From Pseudobdellovibrionaceae bacterium (GTDB lineage: Bacteria > Bdellovibrionota > Bdellovibrionia > Bdellovibrionales > UBA1609), in assembly GCA_020635055.1 (NCBI GenBank), contig JACKAN010000003.1:62001-126000 (forward strand): DNA of 64,000 nucleotides, written 5' to 3'. Of the stretch, positions 1-8,522 are shown in pieces. The position numbers and the translations under genes were made by a program. Numbering within the stretch: position 1 is the first letter of the stretch; each line of letters starts with the position of its first letter. The notes below the pieces were generated by a model, which saw only the letters and a list, made by a program, of their open reading frames with translations, did not search any database and was not told the DNA's origin.

Positions 1-511
1 GGGTCAGTATCAAGGAAACCATTAAAAATAATGACCATTTTATTAAAGTTTTAATAAACTTACTAAAACTCAATGGGGACTTGGCAAGTTTTCTTCTTTC
101 TAAGTAATTACCCTCTACTAGAATTTCAATTCTACGAAAAACACTCTCAATAAATACGGTTTGTGGACAGGCCCAACCACACCATAGGCGACCCCAAATT
201 GCAGTAATCAGAGAAAAACCTACTAAAGATCCAGCTATAACAAAAAAAATGATGGGGGTATCATGTGCCCAAAACGAAAGACCAAAAATATGAAATTTTC
301 TTTCAGGTAGATTTAATAAAACCCATTGCTGACCATTAACTTTAATCCATGGCAATATTAAAAAAAATGCTATAAAAATTGGATGAATAACATTTCGCCA
401 TTTCTTAAAAAATCCTTTTACTTCGGCCGGATATAAAAAATTGCGATCACCATATTCATCTAAAGAAGAGAGGCTCTCTGTAGAAACCTCTCTAGGATCT
501 TTTTTGTTCAT
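1..511 (-). CDS. ccoG: CcoG (RdxA/FixG) cbb3 oxidase assembly protein, 3' end outside window
   Basis: This is the N-terminal 170 residues of a polyferredoxin-like membrane protein that assists copper handling and assembly of cbb3 oxidase in the inner membrane. The translation starts MNKKDPREVSTES, has a first membrane segment around residues 40-58 and a second around 78-100, and then the family signature GRLWCGWACPQTVF at about residues 112-125. The ATG at 509-511 lies directly next to the stop codon of ccoP, so it is the last visible gene of the ccoINOQP operon. The C-terminal part that carries the 4Fe-4S cysteine clusters is beyond the left edge. The identity is strong because motif and context agree. 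Confidence 0.93.
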   Translation of the reverse strand, partial: MNKKDPREVSTESLSSLDEYGDRNFLYPAEVKGFFKKWRNVIHPIFIAFFLILPWIKVNGQQWVLLNLPERKFHIFGLSFWAHDTPIIFFVIAGSLVGFSLITAIWGRLWCGWACPQTVFIESVFRRIEILVEGNYLERRKLAKSPLSFSKFIKTLIKWSLFLMVSLILT

Positions 512-1081
512 TTATTCGACTTTCTGTCCTTCAGGCTTCTTGCCATTACTTGGGTTGGTTCCCTTTAGGGAAAACACAAAAGCTGAGGTGTTATTTATTG
601 CTGCTGCCGACATCATCTCTGACCATGCTGGCATACCTTTATCGGTAACACCAGTATTGACAATAGCTACAATATCTTCAATTTTTCCCTTTCCATGAAT
701 CCAAAAATCATCTGTTAGATTGGGGCCAATGCCTCCTTCTCCAGATTGTCCGTGGCAAGCCGCACATCTAAGTAAAAACTCTTTTTTACCGGCATCAATG
801 GCGCTTGTTTCTAAAACGAGAGCGTTTAAATCTTGAGTTTCCATTTGCGGTTTATTGGCCTGGGCAGTTTGCCTTAAGGATTTTATTTCTTTAAAGTCTT
901 CAGCTAACTCCTGATCGGAGCTTGTAATTCCAGACAATTCATAATGGAAGAAATAAATACCAGCAAAAATAATGGTTGCATAAAATGTAATTAACCACCA
1001 TGTAGGCATGGGGTTGTCGAGCTCTTGAATACCGTCATAGTTATGATCCATTAAAAAAGGATCGTTTTTATCATTTTCCAC
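512..1081 (-). CDS. ccoP: cbb3 cytochrome c oxidase subunit III, single-heme CcoP
   Basis: This is a membrane-anchored c-type cytochrome subunit that passes electrons from soluble cytochrome c towards the oxidase core. It has 189 residues. One transmembrane helix lies at about 28-46, preceded by the family-typical segment DGIQELDNPMPTWW at 16-29. There is a single heme c motif, CAACH at 106-110, and a likely axial methionine in GMPAW at 149-153. Classical CcoP proteins are close to 300 residues and carry two CxxCH motifs, so this is the short one-heme form. The start is GTG at 1079-1081, inside the end of ccoQ (11-base overlap). The stop abuts the start of ccoG. Confidence 0.95.
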   Translation of the reverse strand: MENDKNDPFLMDHNYDGIQELDNPMPTWWLITFYATIIFAGIYFFHYELSGITSSDQELAEDFKEIKSLRQTAQANKPQMETQDLNALVLETSAIDAGKKEFLLRCAACHGQSGEGGIGPNLTDDFWIHGKGKIEDIVAIVNTGVTDKGMPAWSEMMSAAAINNTSAFVFSLKGTNPSNGKKPEGQKVE

Positions 1082-1247
1082 GATTTGCCTCCTCTCTGAG
1101 TGGTGCCCTACCTAATTCTTCGTATTGTGACTTTGCAGAACGTCGTAGTGTCCAAAATACAATTCCAATAAAAGTTATTAGAAATAGAAAAAAAGCAAAG
1201 GCGATTAAATTAATGTTAGTAAAATATTTTAATGCTTCCTGCTTCAT
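1071..1247 (-). CDS. ccoQ: CcoQ-like small cbb3 oxidase subunit
   Basis: A 58-residue membrane protein that I translated directly: MKQEALKYFTNINLIAF, then a hydrophobic helix at about residues 13-33 ending in FWTLRRSAKSQYEELGRAP. One helix followed by a basic, polar cytoplasmic tail, located between ccoNO and ccoP, matches CcoQ, which stabilises the CcoP-core interaction. Its ATG shares one base with the ccoNO stop (TAATG) and its end overlaps ccoP by 11 bases, so translational coupling is likely. Sequence conservation in CcoQ is low, so the call rests mainly on position and topology. Confidence 0.85.
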   Translation of the reverse strand: MKQEALKYFTNINLIAFAFFLFLITFIGIVFWTLRRSAKSQYEELGRAPLREEANRGK

Positions 1248-3355
1248 TAATCGCCTCCCTTTTGTCCAAGGGATTGTAAATAAATAATAAGTGCTAAAAT
1301 TTCTTTATTAGCAATGTCAACTTTCACTCCCGCCTCAACTAAACTTTCAGCAACACCGTCGGCTTCACTTTGTGCATAGACATCGGCATTAACGACTTGT
1401 TGTTCTGTGTAAGGAACCCCAAGTCTCTTAAGGGCGGAAAGTTTTTTTCTAAGACTGTAGTAATCAAGGTCTTTTTTATAAAGCCAACTGTAATTTGGCA
1501 TCAAAGAATTTTGTACGACTTGCCGTGGATTCTTCATGTGTTCATAATGCCACATATTAGGGTACTTTTTTCCTACTCTTGCTAAATCAGGCCCTGTACG
1601 TTTTGAACCCCATTGAAAAGGATGATCGTACATAGACTGTTCAATTGTTGAGGGCTCACCAAACCGCAAAACATCAGAAGTCATTTTACGAATCATTTGA
1701 GAGTGGCAAACATAACAACCTTCTCGAATATAAATATCTCTGCCGGCCAACTCTAATGGTGTTAGGGGCTCAACTATCTTTTCCATAGAGACATACTTAT
1801 GCATTGACATAGCTGGAACCAATTCAATAACAGAACCAATTACAACTGCGATTGTAGCTAATATTGTAAAGGTCATTGCCATGCCTTCTAATTTTCTATG
1901 TCCATCTCCCTCTTTCTCGTTAGGGAAATAAGCCTTTTCAGGAATAGCAACAGAGATAACTTTTCCCTGTGAAGACTTAACTGTTTTAATGATGTTGTAA
2001 ATCATTATAATAAAACCAACTAAGTACAATGTTCCACCGATGATTCTTATATAATAAAGGGGAACAATCTTTGTTACAGTTTCAACAAAGTCAGGATAAA
2101 CCAGTTGCCCATTGGAATCTAAAGCTCTCCACATTAATCCTTGGGTAAGACCGGCAGCCAACATCGAAGAGTAGTAAAAAATAATTCCCAATGTTCCTAA
2201 CCAGAAATGAGCATTGGCTAATGTACGGCTGTACAATTTGGTATCAAAAAGTTTTGGGATCAAATAATAGATTAAACCAAAAGCCATAAATCCATTCCAA
2301 CCTAGTGCACCGGCATGAACATGACCAATAATCCAATCTGTATAATGGGCTAGAGAGTTTATGGATTTAATTGAGAGTAGTGGTCCCTCAAAGGTGGACA
2401 TACCATAAAAAGTTACAGCAGTAACAAAGAACTTAACTATGGGGTCTGTTCTTAATAAATGCCAAGATCCACGCAATGTCAGCAAACCATTAATCATTCC
2501 ACCCCAACTGGGAGCCCATAACATTACACTAAAAACAACCCCCATGGTTTGGAGCCAATCAGGTAGTGCAGTATTTAATAAATGGTGAGGACCAGCCCAG
2601 ATGTAAATAAATATCAAAGCCCAAAAATGAATAATGGATAATCTGTAACTATAAACCGGGCGATTCACAGCCTTAGGAATAAAATAGTACATCAATCCCA
2701 AAAAAGGCGTAGTTAAAAAGAAGGCCACGGCATTGTGGCCATACCACCATTGTACGAGGGCATCTTGAATACCAGCATAAACAGGATAACTTTTTAAAAA
2801 ACTCACTGGCAGTACTATTGAGTTGAAAATATGTAATATAGCAACGGTTACAAATGTGGCTATATAAAACCAGAGAGCCACGTACATATGTTTTTCTCTG
2901 CGCTTGACTAGGGTCATTAAAAAATTGACACCAAAAACAACCCAGATGACAGCAATGGCAATATCAATGGGCCACTCTAGTTCTGCGTACTCTTTTCCTT
3001 GGGAAAACCCGAGAGGCAGAGTTATAGCCGCCGCGACAATTATGAGCTGCCATCCCCAAAAGTGAATCTTACTCAGTGTATCTGACCACATTCTAATACG
3101 TGTTAAACGCTGTGTGGAATAATAAATACCAGCAAAAATAGTATTTCCGGCAAAAGCAAAAATAGCTGCATTTGTATGCAAAGGGCGAAGGCGACCAAAA
3201 GTCAGCCATTCCAAGTCGAAGTTAAATTGCCAAATGGCCATTTGTAATGCGGCGATCACTCCAAAAAGAAAAGCTGCTGTTCCCCATAACATTGTGGCGT
3301 ATACAAACATTTTAACAATGTTGTCATCATACGTGCTTTTAGTATCTTTACTCAT
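1247..3355 (-). CDS. ccoNO: Fused CcoN-CcoO cbb3 cytochrome c oxidase subunits I and II
   Basis: This is the catalytic core of a proton-pumping, high-affinity cbb3 oxidase fused to its mono-heme subunit, 702 residues in one frame. Residues 1-460 are CcoN: about twelve helices, with heme b and CuB histidines visible at H60 (RPLHTNAA), H207 (WWYGHNAV, next to the tyrosine Y205), H257/H258 (AGPHHLL) and H345/H347 (IIGHVHAG). Residues from about 495 are CcoO: a membrane anchor, CYVCHSQM with heme c at 547-551, RTGPDLARVG at 586-595, and a methionine in NSLMPNYSW near 619. Both halves appear complete. Fused CcoNO is known in some bacterial lineages. It sits between ccoS and ccoQ with overlapping ends. 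Confidence 0.97.
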   Translation of the reverse strand: MSKDTKSTYDDNIVKMFVYATMLWGTAAFLFGVIAALQMAIWQFNFDLEWLTFGRLRPLHTNAAIFAFAGNTIFAGIYYSTQRLTRIRMWSDTLSKIHFWGWQLIIVAAAITLPLGFSQGKEYAELEWPIDIAIAVIWVVFGVNFLMTLVKRREKHMYVALWFYIATFVTVAILHIFNSIVLPVSFLKSYPVYAGIQDALVQWWYGHNAVAFFLTTPFLGLMYYFIPKAVNRPVYSYRLSIIHFWALIFIYIWAGPHHLLNTALPDWLQTMGVVFSVMLWAPSWGGMINGLLTLRGSWHLLRTDPIVKFFVTAVTFYGMSTFEGPLLSIKSINSLAHYTDWIIGHVHAGALGWNGFMAFGLIYYLIPKLFDTKLYSRTLANAHFWLGTLGIIFYYSSMLAAGLTQGLMWRALDSNGQLVYPDFVETVTKIVPLYYIRIIGGTLYLVGFIIMIYNIIKTVKSSQGKVISVAIPEKAYFPNEKEGDGHRKLEGMAMTFTILATIAVVIGSVIELVPAMSMHKYVSMEKIVEPLTPLELAGRDIYIREGCYVCHSQMIRKMTSDVLRFGEPSTIEQSMYDHPFQWGSKRTGPDLARVGKKYPNMWHYEHMKNPRQVVQNSLMPNYSWLYKKDLDYYSLRKKLSALKRLGVPYTEQQVVNADVYAQSEADGVAESLVEAGVKVDIANKEILALIIYLQSLGQKGGD

Positions 3356-3512
3356 GCTTTACATCCTTAATTTGTTTATCCTCAATTAATATTTCATATT
3401 GGGGAGTGACGAGATCATCAAACTGCCCCTCTTTTGTTGCCCAAATAAATGCTCCTAAAAAAAACAATCCTAATAGTAAGGAAGCGGGTATCATAATTAG
3501 AATTATGCTCAT
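3348..3512 (-). CDS. ccoS: CcoS cbb3 oxidase maturation protein
   Basis: A 54-residue protein read directly from the sequence: MSIILIMIPASLLLGLFFLG, then AFIWATKEGQFDDLVTP and a polar tail. A single N-terminal helix followed by the (W/A)xxxGQFDDLxxP block is the CcoS signature. CcoS is needed to insert heme and copper cofactors into the oxidase. It overlaps ccoI by 4 bases (ATGA) and ccoNO by 8 bases, giving a tightly coupled ccoI-ccoS-ccoNO order. The motif makes the call firm despite the small size. Confidence 0.93.
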   Translation of the reverse strand: MSIILIMIPASLLLGLFFLGAFIWATKEGQFDDLVTPQYEILIEDKQIKDVKHE

Positions 3513-5719
3513 GTAAGAACTTCTTTTGATAAATGTTTTTTAAATATTTTTAATTGTATGGTTTTCATTCCCCAAAGGGAAGTCATAAGTACAGTTAAAC
3601 TGCTGGCAGGCATCAAAAGTGCGGCGACAAGTGGATTTATAAATCCTAAAATTGCAGCGAGTGCACCCAACAAATTATATAGAGCAGAAAACCACATATG
3701 TCCTTTTACGGTTTTTTCAAAAATTTCACACACATCAAATAGGTGGTAAAGGTGTTCCACTCCTTCTATGGTAAAATATACGTCTGCAGCTTTTAGACTT
3801 GCGATCATACTACCTTGAACAGCAACTCCAACATGGGCTTTAGAAATGGCAACGGCATCATTGGCTCCATCACCGATCATTGCACAATAATTAAGTGAAT
3901 CAATAAATTGGACTTTTTCTTCAGGAGAAGCCGAAGCTTTTACATTTTCTAATGGAATCCCGACTTCCTTAGCTAGGTGTTGTACTTGATTTATATTGTC
4001 GCCAGACAGTAAAAATACATTTCCTCTTTTCTTTAATTTTTGGATAATACTTTTAGATTGTGGTCGTATTTGGTCACCAAAGTAAGCCACGGCTAAGAGC
4101 TCATTATTTTTATAATAGCCAACGCTGCTTAAAAGTGGGTTGTCACTATAAAATATGGGTGCAGATTTAATTTCGTAAAAATCTCCAGCTAGATTTCCAC
4201 TTACACCTTTGCCAAAGACTTCCATCCAACCATCCAACTTACATAGGCTTGTATTTTTATCCTTTAAATATTTGGTAAAGGCTTTACCAATAGGATGTCG
4301 GGCTTTTTGTTCTAGGGACATTATTATAGAAAAATCTTTTTCGGTTAATATACTGTCTGGACTCCAATGGTCAAATTCGAATTGACCATAAGTGAGAGTT
4401 CCAGTTTTGTCGAAAACAAAATTTTGAATTTTTGAAACTTCATGCAAGACATTGCCGTTTTTAATAATTATACCTAAGCGACTGGCTTTCATTAGAGCTA
4501 AGCTTTGAGTTAAGGGAACGGCTAAACCCAAAGCACAAGGGCAGGCTAATATTACCAGCGCTAATGCTCTTTGTACTCCCTCTGAGAAATTGGAAGGGGC
4601 AAAATAAATCAATAGCAATGAAGCCAAAGCAATAATGCTAATGGTAAAAACTTTAGCCATACCGTTTAATTTTGAGGTTAATTGTGTTTCACCATGGATT
4701 TGATCGCTAAGTTGTTTTAAGTACTCGCCAATGCGTGTAGTGCTACCCACTTTTTCCACGGATATCTTTAATTTATTAGATAATATTTTACTACCAGCAA
4801 ACAACAAATCAGATTTTAAAAATTTTTGAGGTTGGGACTCTCCGGTGATCACTGCGGTATTGAGATAAGCATTTTCAGATATGAGCCGACCATCAACGGG
4901 GAGAGATTGATCTTTATATACTTGAATTATGTCGCCGCGAGTAAGATTTTTAACTGGACGATTTTCAAATGTTTTACTTTCTGGAAGCCAGACATCGACG
5001 GCAGTTTCTAAAAGGAGAGGGTTTAAGTAATTGGTGTTTAAATATCGCTGTTGAATTCTATCTAACATATAACGGCTGGCCAGTAAGAGGAGTAGAAGCA
5101 TAGCCATGGAATCAAAATAAACAAATCCCATTTTATGAATTAAATTATAGAGGCTAAAACCAGTGCCTAAAACTACAGCAGTAATAATGGTTAGGTCGAT
5201 GTTTACGGATTTGGTTTTCCAAAACAGTAAAAAACTTTGCCAGAAGGGCTTCGCACTATAAAGTAAAATGGGTAAAAAAAGTAAAAAACTTAATGAATCA
5301 AAAATATATACATATCCAGGGTCAGCACCAGCATAGTTAGCAGCAGACAGCAACATAATATTTCCTGTTGAAGCTGCGGCAACTCCTAAGCCAATAAGTG
5401 ATCGATGGTTTTTTTCCTTTTGGATTTTTTCAGATTCGCTGGGAGTTTGTAAGGGCTGAAGTGTGTAGCCCAAAATGCTGATTTCATTAGCTACATGGGA
5501 CATTTTTATTTTAGATTTATCGATTCGAACTAGGAGTTGTTTTGTACTCATATTCAAATGGAGTTCGATAAGTCCATCGAGTTTTTGCCTTAATTCGTAA
5601 ATTTTCCCCAGACAATTTTGACAACGCACACCCTCGATATGAAATCTCATTTCGCTTTCCGGCAAATGATTTAGAAAGTCAAAACTGTTTACTTGAGTTA
5701 ATAGCATGTTGGCAGTCAT
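3509..5719 (-). CDS. ccoI: CcoI (FixI/CtpA) copper-translocating P1B-type ATPase
   Basis: Inner-membrane copper-exporting ATPase that supplies copper for the cbb3 oxidase. The protein has 736 residues, with an N-terminal metal-binding domain containing CQNC at 33-36. It carries the P-type ATPase hallmarks in order: TGES at 292-295, the CPC membrane metal site at 393-395, DKTGTLT with phosphorylated Asp at 437, HPIGKA at 475, and GDGANDA at 616-622. It is first in the cbb3 operon and overlaps ccoS by 4 bases. Only 39 bases separate it from the upstream exported-protein gene on the same strand, so it either shares that transcript or has a very short promoter region. Confidence 0.95.
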   Translation of the reverse strand: MTANMLLTQVNSFDFLNHLPESEMRFHIEGVRCQNCLGKIYELRQKLDGLIELHLNMSTKQLLVRIDKSKIKMSHVANEISILGYTLQPLQTPSESEKIQKEKNHRSLIGLGVAAASTGNIMLLSAANYAGADPGYVYIFDSLSFLLFLPILLYSAKPFWQSFLLFWKTKSVNIDLTIITAVVLGTGFSLYNLIHKMGFVYFDSMAMLLLLLLASRYMLDRIQQRYLNTNYLNPLLLETAVDVWLPESKTFENRPVKNLTRGDIIQVYKDQSLPVDGRLISENAYLNTAVITGESQPQKFLKSDLLFAGSKILSNKLKISVEKVGSTTRIGEYLKQLSDQIHGETQLTSKLNGMAKVFTISIIALASLLLIYFAPSNFSEGVQRALALVILACPCALGLAVPLTQSLALMKASRLGIIIKNGNVLHEVSKIQNFVFDKTGTLTYGQFEFDHWSPDSILTEKDFSIIMSLEQKARHPIGKAFTKYLKDKNTSLCKLDGWMEVFGKGVSGNLAGDFYEIKSAPIFYSDNPLLSSVGYYKNNELLAVAYFGDQIRPQSKSIIQKLKKRGNVFLLSGDNINQVQHLAKEVGIPLENVKASASPEEKVQFIDSLNYCAMIGDGANDAVAISKAHVGVAVQGSMIASLKAADVYFTIEGVEHLYHLFDVCEIFEKTVKGHMWFSALYNLLGALAAILGFINPLVAALLMPASSLTVLMTSLWGMKTIQLKIFKKHLSKEVLT

Positions 5720-5758
5720 TGCAGTAATTATGCCTATATTATGAAATTTGAATCAAGA

Positions 5759-6199
5759 TTATTGTTTTTCCCAAACATAAATGAGGGGCTGACCCTTAAG
5801 TGACAAGTGGAGATATAACTTGCCATTTTCAAAAGTGACTTTGTTTTTTGCAATTTGTCCCATTCTCATATCAGGATGCTGTGAGCACTCCACGTGATTG
5901 TCGGGATTTACCCAAACCACATTGTCGGTTAAGGTTTCATTTTCATAAGTGTACAAACCAATTCTTTCACAAAAACCAGGTTCGTTGTCTCGAAACCACC
6001 AAAGTCGATTGCTCTTTGTTTCATGAAACTCAAATAAAAGATTTAAATTGCGATTGGGAATTGGGAGTTTTTGTCCCTCATAGATATATTCAACAAACTT
6101 CCAGCGACCCAAGATGTCCCCAGAAAAATTTTCGCCAGCTGTTTCAGCTAGCGAAAATTGTGATAGTAACGATAATAACGTGACTATTATATACTTCAT
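5759..6199 (-). CDS. Small exported protein of unknown function
   Basis: About 146 residues. It begins with a clear signal peptide (MKYIIVTLLSLLSQFSLAET), followed by a compact Trp-rich mature part with GRWKFVEYIYEG and LWWFRDNEPGFC. I chose the ATG at 6197-6199 because it gives a clean signal peptide and lies one base after the upstream gene's stop. An in-frame extension to 6244 would overlap that gene and spoil the signal. The mature part resembles lipocalin-like small barrels that begin with a GxWK pattern, but this is only a resemblance. It appears co-transcribed with the next exported protein upstream. Confidence 0.8.
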   Translation of the reverse strand: MKYIIVTLLSLLSQFSLAETAGENFSGDILGRWKFVEYIYEGQKLPIPNRNLNLLFEFHETKSNRLWWFRDNEPGFCERIGLYTYENETLTDNVVWVNPDNHVECSQHPDMRMGQIAKNKVTFENGKLYLHLSLKGQPLIYVWEKQ

Positions 6200-6200
6200 A

Positions 6201-6599
6201 TTACTGAGCGATAATTCTTTTTTCCATATAAGTGCCATCACCATTCACAAAACGAACGCGATGTTCACCTTTTGTAAAGCTACCAAGTTCAACTTCACGT
6301 GTAAAAGGAACTAATACCATAATACACATTCCCTGGCTAACTTGAGCATATGTGCTAACTTCATGGATGTCATTAGCAGTGTCGTGATCTACTGATGAAC
6401 GACTGTAACGATAGCAGCCATTATTAAATAGACCACTGATAACAGCCTTAACTTCACTACCTACTTTTACAGAAGCGGGTACAAGAGCATCATTGATACT
6501 TACTTGCACTTCTTTTTCTTCTTGATCTTGAGTTGCGGCTTGAGCATTGGCAAAACCTAAAACTAAAAACGCAGCTATCACAAAATTTACTAACTTCAT
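6201..6599 (-). CDS. Exported protein of unknown function, 132 residues
   Basis: The protein has a signal peptide (MKLVNFVIAAFLVLGFANAQA) and a mature domain of about 110 residues. Its first half has alternating hydrophobic residues that suggest a beta-sandwich. It contains two cysteines, in NNGCYRYS and QGMCIMVL, about 30 residues apart, which could form a disulfide. I do not recognise the family. It is the first gene of a probable two-gene unit with the 5759-6199 gene and has a 250-base leader region upstream that contains an inverted repeat. Confidence 0.8.
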   Translation of the reverse strand: MKLVNFVIAAFLVLGFANAQAATQDQEEKEVQVSINDALVPASVKVGSEVKAVISGLFNNGCYRYSRSSVDHDTANDIHEVSTYAQVSQGMCIMVLVPFTREVELGSFTKGEHRVRFVNGDGTYMEKRIIAQ

Positions 6600-6849
6600 A
6601 CTTCCCCCTGGAATTTGTTTGTTATACTTAACTTAATGTTAAGCAATAGGTGTACCAATATAAGACACCATTAGTTTTTTTGTAAGTCTTTCAGTAGAGT
6701 TAAATATGCTCAAGTGTTTTTTTTTCTGTGACTTAATATCTCAAATGCTTAAAATTCGAGCATCAAAAGATGCAACGCAATGTAATCTTAGCTTTGACCA
6801 ATCCGCACAGAAATAATATTTATATTAATCAACCAGATGAGGAGTCAGA
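6600..6849. promoter_or_regulatory. Divergent intergenic region with a short inverted repeat
   Basis: This 250-base stretch separates two divergently transcribed exported-protein genes, so it should carry both promoters. At 6627-6643 there is a 6-bp inverted repeat, CTTAAC-TTAAT-GTTAAG, 28 bases from the leftward gene's start, placed where an operator or hairpin in the leader could act. A purine-rich GAGGAGTCAG precedes the FKBP start. No recognisable regulator site could be assigned. Confidence 0.45.
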
Positions 6850-7518
6850 ATGAAAGTAATCATAGTTATGTTATTAAGCTTAGGTTTTATTGCCTGTGAT
6901 AAGAAAGTTAAAATGGATAATGACAAGGCCAAGTACAGTTATGCTATTGGTCAACAAATTGGCAAGAATATGAAGGGGCAGGGGATAGATTTAGATATTG
7001 ATGCTTTTTCTTTAGCAATTGCACATCAATTAAAAGATCAAAAATCACTTCTTACAGAAGACGAAATGAAGACAGCGCTCTCTACTATGGCTGAAGATCG
7101 CAACAAAAAACGTCGTGAAGAAGCAGAAGTTAATAAAAAAACGGGTGAAGACTTCTTAACTAAAAACAAAAGTAAAAACGGTGTAAAAGTCTTAGAATCA
7201 GGACTTCAATACGAAGTTGTTAAAGAAGGTGATGGAAAGATTCCAACGGCTGAAAATGTGGTGAAAGTTCACTACAAAGGAACACTCATCGATGGTACTG
7301 AATTTGACAGTTCTTATTCTAGGAACCAACCTGCAGAATTTCCAGTAACCGCAGTTATTAAAGGTTGGACGGAAGCTTTGCAATTGATGAAAGTGGGATC
7401 TAAATGGAAGCTCTACATTCCACCTGATCTGGCTTATGGTGAAGCAGGTCGTCCCAGTATCCCAGGAAATTCCGTACTTGTTTTTGAAGTGGAATTACTT
7501 GATATCATCAAGAAGTAA
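6850..7518 (+). CDS. FKBP-type peptidyl-prolyl cis-trans isomerase lipoprotein (Mip/FklB-like)
   Basis: A prolyl isomerase that helps fold exported proteins, 222 residues. The N-terminus MKVIIVMLLSLGFIACDKK has a lipobox with Cys at 16, so it should be an acylated lipoprotein. Residues about 25-105 form the helical FKBP N-terminal dimerisation domain (KYSYAIGQQIGKNMK). Residues about 120-220 form the FKBP catalytic domain, with VKVHYKGTLIDGTEFDSS, VIKGWTEAL and IPPDLAYGEAG, which carry the usual active-site aromatic and acidic residues. GAGGAGT lies just upstream of the ATG. The 3' end overlaps the convergent nuclease-fold gene by 24 bases. Confidence 0.95.
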   Translation: MKVIIVMLLSLGFIACDKKVKMDNDKAKYSYAIGQQIGKNMKGQGIDLDIDAFSLAIAHQLKDQKSLLTEDEMKTALSTMAEDRNKKRREEAEVNKKTGEDFLTKNKSKNGVKVLESGLQYEVVKEGDGKIPTAENVVKVHYKGTLIDGTEFDSSYSRNQPAEFPVTAVIKGWTEALQLMKVGSKWKLYIPPDLAYGEAGRPSIPGNSVLVFEVELLDIIKK

Positions 7519-8481
7519 ATCACATACCACAGGAAAGTGATCGGAGGGCAGTTGTAAACGCTGCTCTAGATTAATAGGAGGGGGAATTTCAATTCCTCCT
7601 TTATCTTTGTAGTAAAGGGTATAAGCACCCTTTACAAGTTTGCTAAATTTCTTATTAATAAAAAAATAATCTATTTGAACAGGTACCGCATTATTTAAAG
7701 AATTAAAAATTATCTGAGTGAAGTTTTTTTCTACGGGAGATCCAACCAGCTCCATAATATCTATCAATTCGGCACTATCATAAATTGGAGCAAATTCAGG
7801 TTCTTGTCTTTGGCTATTGGCAATGCCGTTAAAATCACCAGCTAAAAAAATGGGAATTGAATTAGAAGTTTCTGCTTTAACTTCATTAAAAATTTCAATA
7901 AGAGTTTTAACTTCAGCCTGTCGTCGCCCTCTTCCATCGGGATCGATTCCCTCTGTGTCCAATTTAGATTTTAAATGAACTCCAAGAATAATTATTCTTG
8001 GAGTATTACGGTTATTTTTATCAAAAACTCTAAGTTCGGCCACGTCTCTGGAAAAATAGTGAGTTTTTTTCTGGGTGTTTTGCTCGTGAGGATAAAGGAA
8101 GTTTAGGGGCCGCTGTTTGTGTGTGATCAGCAAACAATGAAGGTTTAAGCTTTTCTTCACAAGATACCCTATATCGATACCTCGGTTAGAATTACCCTCA
8201 ATAAGTTCAACATTATAAGAACCAGAAAGGAATAGATTATTAAAATTATTTAGTGATTCCCTTCCCCCCACTTCGTTAAGCAAAAGAATATCGGGAGATT
8301 GCTCAATAATTAAGCTGGCGATTCTTTTTAATTTTTCAAGAGGCTTCAATTTAACTGTGGAATGAGTTAGTGTCTGCCAGTGGTCCTCAGAGATATCGGA
8401 CCAATTATTTGGAACTTCTTTATCTAAGTAGATAAAAAAGTTTTCTAAATTAAATTGCATGAGCCGTAAAGTTTTGATCAT
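7495..8481 (-). CDS. Endonuclease/exonuclease/phosphatase-family protein
   Basis: A 328-residue protein of the metal-dependent EEP fold (DNase I, exonuclease III, inositol phosphatases). Motifs in order: MQFNLENFF (Asn of the first motif), LLNEVGG with the metal-binding Glu, GVHLKSK, AGDFNG with the Asp-Asn pair, and PSDHFPVVCD with the catalytic Asp-His near the end. No signal peptide is present, so a cytoplasmic role is more likely than secretion. The substrate cannot be told from the sequence. The 3' end runs 24 bases into the FKBP gene on the other strand. Confidence 0.85.
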   Translation of the reverse strand: MIKTLRLMQFNLENFFIYLDKEVPNNWSDISEDHWQTLTHSTVKLKPLEKLKRIASLIIEQSPDILLLNEVGGRESLNNFNNLFLSGSYNVELIEGNSNRGIDIGYLVKKSLNLHCLLITHKQRPLNFLYPHEQNTQKKTHYFSRDVAELRVFDKNNRNTPRIIILGVHLKSKLDTEGIDPDGRGRRQAEVKTLIEIFNEVKAETSNSIPIFLAGDFNGIANSQRQEPEFAPIYDSAELIDIMELVGSPVEKNFTQIIFNSLNNAVPVQIDYFFINKKFSKLVKGAYTLYYKDKGGIEIPPPINLEQRLQLPSDHFPVVCDLLLDDIK

Positions 8482-8522
8482 GATTTTTTACCAGTATATA
8501 ATTGATAATTAGGGAGACTTTA

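Noticed and set aside
5720..5758. FNR/ANR box upstream of ccoI
   Set aside because: Only TTGATTCAA is seen, which lacks the four-base spacer and second half of TTGAT-N4-ATCAA.
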